Source of the DNA: Neptuniibacter sp.
GTDB lineage: Bacteria > Pseudomonadota > Gammaproteobacteria > Pseudomonadales > Balneatricaceae
Reading direction: 5' to 3'
DNA length: 8,244 nt
Assembly (NCBI GenBank): GCA_024686055.1
Contig: JAIBDV010000116.1
Span: 1 to 8,244, forward strand
Shown here piece after piece: positions 4,664 through 8,244 of this stretch. Under the pieces are notes generated by a model. It saw nothing but the letters and a program-made list of their open reading frames with translations, ran no database searches and was not told the origin of the DNA. Within the stretch, counting starts at the first letter, position 1, and every line of letters starts with the position of its first letter. A program made the translations under genes and the position numbers.

Positions 4664-7600
4664 ATGCTGGCACTGCGTGGAGCTCCTGCTCTTTCTGCTT
4701 TCCGTCACGACAAGCTACTGTCACTCATTCAGTCTGAAGTACCCGCTGTTACAGCGCTGTACGGTGAGTTCATGCACTTTGCAGACCTCTGTGCACCGCT
4801 GACTGAAGAGCAGCAATCTGTGCTTGATCGTATCCTGCGTTACGGCCCTAAGGCTGAAGTACAGGAACCGACTGGCCAGCTGATGCTGGTAGTACCGCGT
4901 CCGGGCACGATTTCACCCTGGTCTTCCAAAGCGACTGATATAGCTCACAACTGTGGCCTGAACGCGATTAAGCGTCTTGAGCGCGGTGTGGCGTACTATA
5001 TTCAGGCATCCAGCCCGCTTGATCAAGCGGCGCAGGAAAAAGTCATGGCAATTGTGCATGATCGAATGGTCGAAGCAGTACTGCCTGCAATAGATCAGGC
5101 ACAGGCATTGTTCCGTGAAGATGCGCCCGCTCCGCTGACGGCTGTTGATGTACTGGCCGGCGGCCGTGAAGCACTGGCTAAAGCCAACGTTGAGCTGGGT
5201 CTGGCACTGGCAGACGATGAGATCGACTACCTGGTCGAGGCGTTCCAGCAGCTGGGGCGTAACCCCAACGACATCGAGCTGATGATGTTTGCCCAGGCAA
5301 ACTCTGAGCACTGTCGTCATAAAATCTTCAATGCCTCCTGGGATATTGACGGCGAAGCGCAGGACAAATCACTGTTCTCGATGATCCGTAATACCAACGA
5401 GCTGGGTGGCGAGAACATCCTGTCAGCGTACTCCGATAACGCCGCCGTGATGAACGGTGCGACAGCGGGCCGGTTCTTCCCTGAACCGGACAGCAAAGAG
5501 TACAGCTACAATCAGGAAGAAATTGCCATCCTGATCAAGGTTGAAACCCATAACCACCCGACTGCGATTGCCCCACATTCGGGTGCCGCGACCGGTTCCG
5601 GTGGTGAGATCCGTGACGAAGGCGCTACCGGTAAAGGTTCCAAGCCAAAAGCGGGCCTGACCGGTTTTACCGTATCTGATCTGAACATCCCAGGCTTCGA
5701 ACAGCCATGGGAAAGCCAGTACGGCAAGCCTGATCGCATCGTATCCGCACTGGATATCATGATCGAAGGCCCGGTTGGTGGGGCGGCGTTTAACAACGAG
5801 TTTGGTCGCCCGGCGCTGAACGGCTACTTCCGTACCTTCGAGCAGAAGGTTAACGGCGCAGCCGGTGAAGAAATGCGTGGTTACCACAAGCCGATCATGA
5901 TTGCCGGTGGTTTCGGTAATATCCGCACCGATCACGTTGATAAAGGTGAAATCCCGGTCGGCGCCAAGCTGATCTGTCTGGGTGGCCCGGCGATGCAGAT
6001 TGGCCTGGGTGGTGGTGCGGCGTCGTCCATGTCGTCCGGTACTTCCTCTGCGGACCTCGACTTTGCCTCGGTGCAGCGTGAAAACCCGGAACTGGAACGT
6101 CGCTGTCAGGAAGTGATTGACCAGTGCTGGCAGCAGGGTGATGAAAACCCGATTGCTTTTATCCACGATGTGGGTGCCGGGGGTCTGTCCAACGCTTTCC
6201 CTGAACTGGTGAAAGATGGCGGCCGTGGCGGTAACTTCGAGCTGCGCAACATCAACAACGATGAGCCGGGCATGAGCCCGCTGGCGATCTGGTGTAACGA
6301 AGCGCAGGAGCGCTATGTTATGGCCGTTGAGCCAAAAGATATGGCCCGCTTTGAAGCCATCTGTGCCCGTGAGCGCTGCCCGTATGCCATCGTCGGTGAT
6401 GCCACTGAAGAACATCACCTGACCCTGGGTGATACTCACTTCCAGAACAAGCCGGTTGATCTGCCCATGAGCGTGCTGTTCGGCAAGCCGCCGAAGATGC
6501 ACCGCAGCGTTGAGCGTAAAGCCTACGAAGTACCGGCTTTCGATGCCAGCAGCATCGATCTGGAAGAAGCCGCTGAGCGCGTCATGAAACTGCCAGCGGT
6601 TGCCTCCAAGTCCTTCCTGATCACCATCGGTGACCGTTCAATCACTGGCATGGTTGCCCGTGACCAGATGGTTGGCCCATGGCAGGTACCGGTTGCTGAC
6701 TGTGCGGTTACCACCGCCGCGTACGACACCAACGAAGGTGAAGCGATGGCGATGGGTGAACGTACCCCGCTGGCGCTGGTTGATTCCCCAGCCTCGGGCC
6801 GGATGGCGATCGGTGAAACCGTCACCAACCTGGCCGGTGCCCGAATCAAAGACATCATCGACATCAAGCTGTCTGCCAACTGGATGTGTGCCGCAGGCCA
6901 TCCGGGTGAAGACGAAAAACTGTACGACACCGTGAAAGCAGTGGGTATGGAGCTGTGTCCACAGCTGGGCATCACCATTCCGGTAGGCAAGGACTCCATG
7001 TCCATGCGTACCGTGTGGAACGATGACGGCGAAGACAAGTCAGTAACCGCGCCAATGTCGCTGGTGATTACCGGTTTTGCTCAGGTGCTGGATGCGCGCA
7101 AAACGCTGACACCACAGCTGCGTACGGATCAGGGTGAAACCGACCTGATCCTGCTGGATCTGGGTAACGGTCAGAACCGTCTGGGTCTGTCTGCGCTGGC
7201 GCAGGTATTCAACCAGGTGGGCCAGGACGTACCGGACGTTGATCAGCCAGAACTGCTGGTTGCCTTCTTCCAGGCGATGCAGGAGCTGAACGAACAGGGC
7301 CTGCTGCTGGCCTACCATGACCGTTCTGATGGCGGCCTGTTCACCACCGTAGCCGAGATGGCCTTTACCGGTCGTACTGGTGTGGATATCAACCTGGATA
7401 TGCTGGCGGCGGATACCTCCGAGCTGGCCGCTGCACTGTTCGCTGAAGAGCTCGGCGGTGTGATTCAGGTGAAGCGTGATGATCTGCAGACTGTTCTGAC
7501 CGAGCTGAACGCTGCCGGTCTGGGTGAGGTTGCCAAGGTAATCGGCACCCTGAACGACGACGACACGCTGAATGTGCACTTCGACGAAGAAGAAGTCTAC

Positions 7601-8244
7601 AACGAGAGCCGTGTTCAGCTGCAGCGGTGGTGGGCAGAAACCTCCTACCAGCTGCAGTCTCTGCGTGATAACTCCGAATGCGCGCAGCAGGAGTTTGACG
7701 CTCTGCTGGATACCGCTAATCCGGGTCTGAGTGCTGAGCTGAGCTTCGCCGTCAATGAAGACGTTGCGGCACCGTTCATCAGCACCGGCGCACGGCCACA
7801 GATGGCCATCATCCGTGAGCAGGGCGTTAACGGCCACGTAGAAATGGGCGCAGCCTTTGACCGCGCAGGCTTCGCTGCGGTCGATGTCCACATGAGCGAC
7901 ATCCTGGCGGGCCGTGTCAGCCTGGATCAGTTCAAAGGCCTGGTGGCCTGTGGTGGCTTCTCTTACGGTGATGTACTGGGTGCCGGTGAAGGCTGGGCCA
8001 AGTCCGTACTGTTCAACAGCATCGCCCGTGATCAGTTTGAAGCCTTCTTCAACCGTGACGACAGCTTCGCGCTGGGTGTGTGTAACGGTTGTCAGATGCT
8101 GTCCAACCTGCACGAGCTGATTCCAGGTGCTGAACTGTGGCCGCACTTTGTGCGTAACCAGTCTGAGCAGTTTGAAGGCCGTGTTGCCATGGTAGAAGTG
8201 CAGGAGAGCAACTCTATCTTCCTGCAGGGCATGCAGGGTTCGCG
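4664..8244 (+). CDS. purL: Phosphoribosylformylglycinamidine synthase (PurL, large single-chain form), C-terminus off window
   Basis: PurL converts FGAR, glutamine and ATP to FGAM, the fourth step of de novo purine synthesis, in the cytoplasm. The window holds 1193 codons of an expected roughly 1295, in one unbroken frame. It begins MLALRGAPALSAFRHDKLL with a PurS-like N-terminal domain that includes SPWSSKATDI (from S84). The FGAM synthetase core has ANSEHCRHK with H216 and ETHNHPTAIAPHSG with H296, both matching numbering in the Salmonella enzyme, plus GGEIRDEGATGKG from G313. The C-terminal class I glutaminase domain has GVCNGCQML with nucleophile C1140. The catalytic His and Glu of that triad lie beyond the edge. 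The ATG at 4664 fits the family N-terminus; AGAGG (4647-4651) is 12 nt upstream, so the Shine-Dalgarno is loosely placed. Divergent from mltF across 151 bp. Confidence 0.97.
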   Translation, partial: MLALRGAPALSAFRHDKLLSLIQSEVPAVTALYGEFMHFADLCAPLTEEQQSVLDRILRYGPKAEVQEPTGQLMLVVPRPGTISPWSSKATDIAHNCGLNAIKRLERGVAYYIQASSPLDQAAQEKVMAIVHDRMVEAVLPAIDQAQALFREDAPAPLTAVDVLAGGREALAKANVELGLALADDEIDYLVEAFQQLGRNPNDIELMMFAQANSEHCRHKIFNASWDIDGEAQDKSLFSMIRNTNELGGENILSAYSDNAAVMNGATAGRFFPEPDSKEYSYNQEEIAILIKVETHNHPTAIAPHSGAATGSGGEIRDEGATGKGSKPKAGLTGFTVSDLNIPGFEQPWESQYGKPDRIVSALDIMIEGPVGGAAFNNEFGRPALNGYFRTFEQKVNGAAGEEMRGYHKPIMIAGGFGNIRTDHVDKGEIPVGAKLICLGGPAMQIGLGGGAASSMSSGTSSADLDFASVQRENPELERRCQEVIDQCWQQGDENPIAFIHDVGAGGLSNAFPELVKDGGRGGNFELRNINNDEPGMSPLAIWCNEAQERYVMAVEPKDMARFEAICARERCPYAIVGDATEEHHLTLGDTHFQNKPVDLPMSVLFGKPPKMHRSVERKAYEVPAFDASSIDLEEAAERVMKLPAVASKSFLITIGDRSITGMVARDQMVGPWQVPVADCAVTTAAYDTNEGEAMAMGERTPLALVDSPASGRMAIGETVTNLAGARIKDIIDIKLSANWMCAAGHPGEDEKLYDTVKAVGMELCPQLGITIPVGKDSMSMRTVWNDDGEDKSVTAPMSLVITGFAQVLDARKTLTPQLRTDQGETDLILLDLGNGQNRLGLSALAQVFNQVGQDVPDVDQPELLVAFFQAMQELNEQGLLLAYHDRSDGGLFTTVAEMAFTGRTGVDINLDMLAADTSELAAALFAEELGGVIQVKRDDLQTVLTELNAAGLGEVAKVIGTLNDDDTLNVHFDEEEVYNESRVQLQRWWAETSYQLQSLRDNSECAQQEFDALLDTANPGLSAELSFAVNEDVAAPFISTGARPQMAIIREQGVNGHVEMGAAFDRAGFAAVDVHMSDILAGRVSLDQFKGLVACGGFSYGDVLGAGEGWAKSVLFNSIARDQFEAFFNRDDSFALGVCNGCQMLSNLHELIPGAELWPHFVRNQSEQFEGRVAMVEVQESNSIFLQGMQGS

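Noticed and set aside
5423..6502. 359-codon minus-strand open frame inside purL (and a 368-codon one at 7040-8146)
   Set aside because: Both lie antisense to a continuous, motif-complete PurL reading frame and have no family resemblance; they are shadows of GC-rich coding sequence.

Overview
The window looks like chromosomal DNA of a gammaproteobacterium, probably a marine Oceanospirillales-type organism. Every full-length protein reads as a gammaproteobacterial form: BCCP with EAMKMMNQIEADKSG, a large single-chain PurL, MltF, and TadA next to MltF. Base composition is moderate (roughly mid-50s % GC by eye). The taxonomic placement is inference. No mobile element, tRNA, rRNA or CRISPR array was seen.

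Left block (1-1258, minus strand): an aroQ-accB-accC operon read right to left. AroQ is the type II 3-dehydroquinase of the shikimate pathway. AccB and AccC are the biotin carrier and biotin carboxylase of acetyl-CoA carboxylase. accC runs off the left edge, so only its first 109 codons are present.

Middle (1259-2404): a 366-bp AT-rich intergenic region separates aroQ from a divergent, plus-strand solo ParA-type ATPase. The region holds an 18/20 direct repeat 105 bp apart, a dyad with nested palindromes, and candidate promoters for both directions. No parB follows.

Right block (2405-8244): tadA (tRNA adenosine deaminase, plus strand) converges on mltF (periplasmic lytic transglycosylase, minus strand). 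mltF diverges from purL (FGAM synthetase, plus strand), which runs off the right edge after 1193 codons. The tadA/mltF/purL order also occurs in enterics. The aroQ-accB-accC set is another widely conserved cluster, so the ParA gene lies at the junction of two conserved blocks.

These are mainly housekeeping genes: fatty acid precursor supply, aromatic amino acid synthesis, wobble inosine formation, murein turnover and purine synthesis. The less ordinary parts are the orphan ParA with its repeat-rich upstream region, an apparently leaderless tadA, and a purL promoter with an operator-like dyad, phased TCTGG repeats and a leader hairpin. I found no convincing new multi-gene system.
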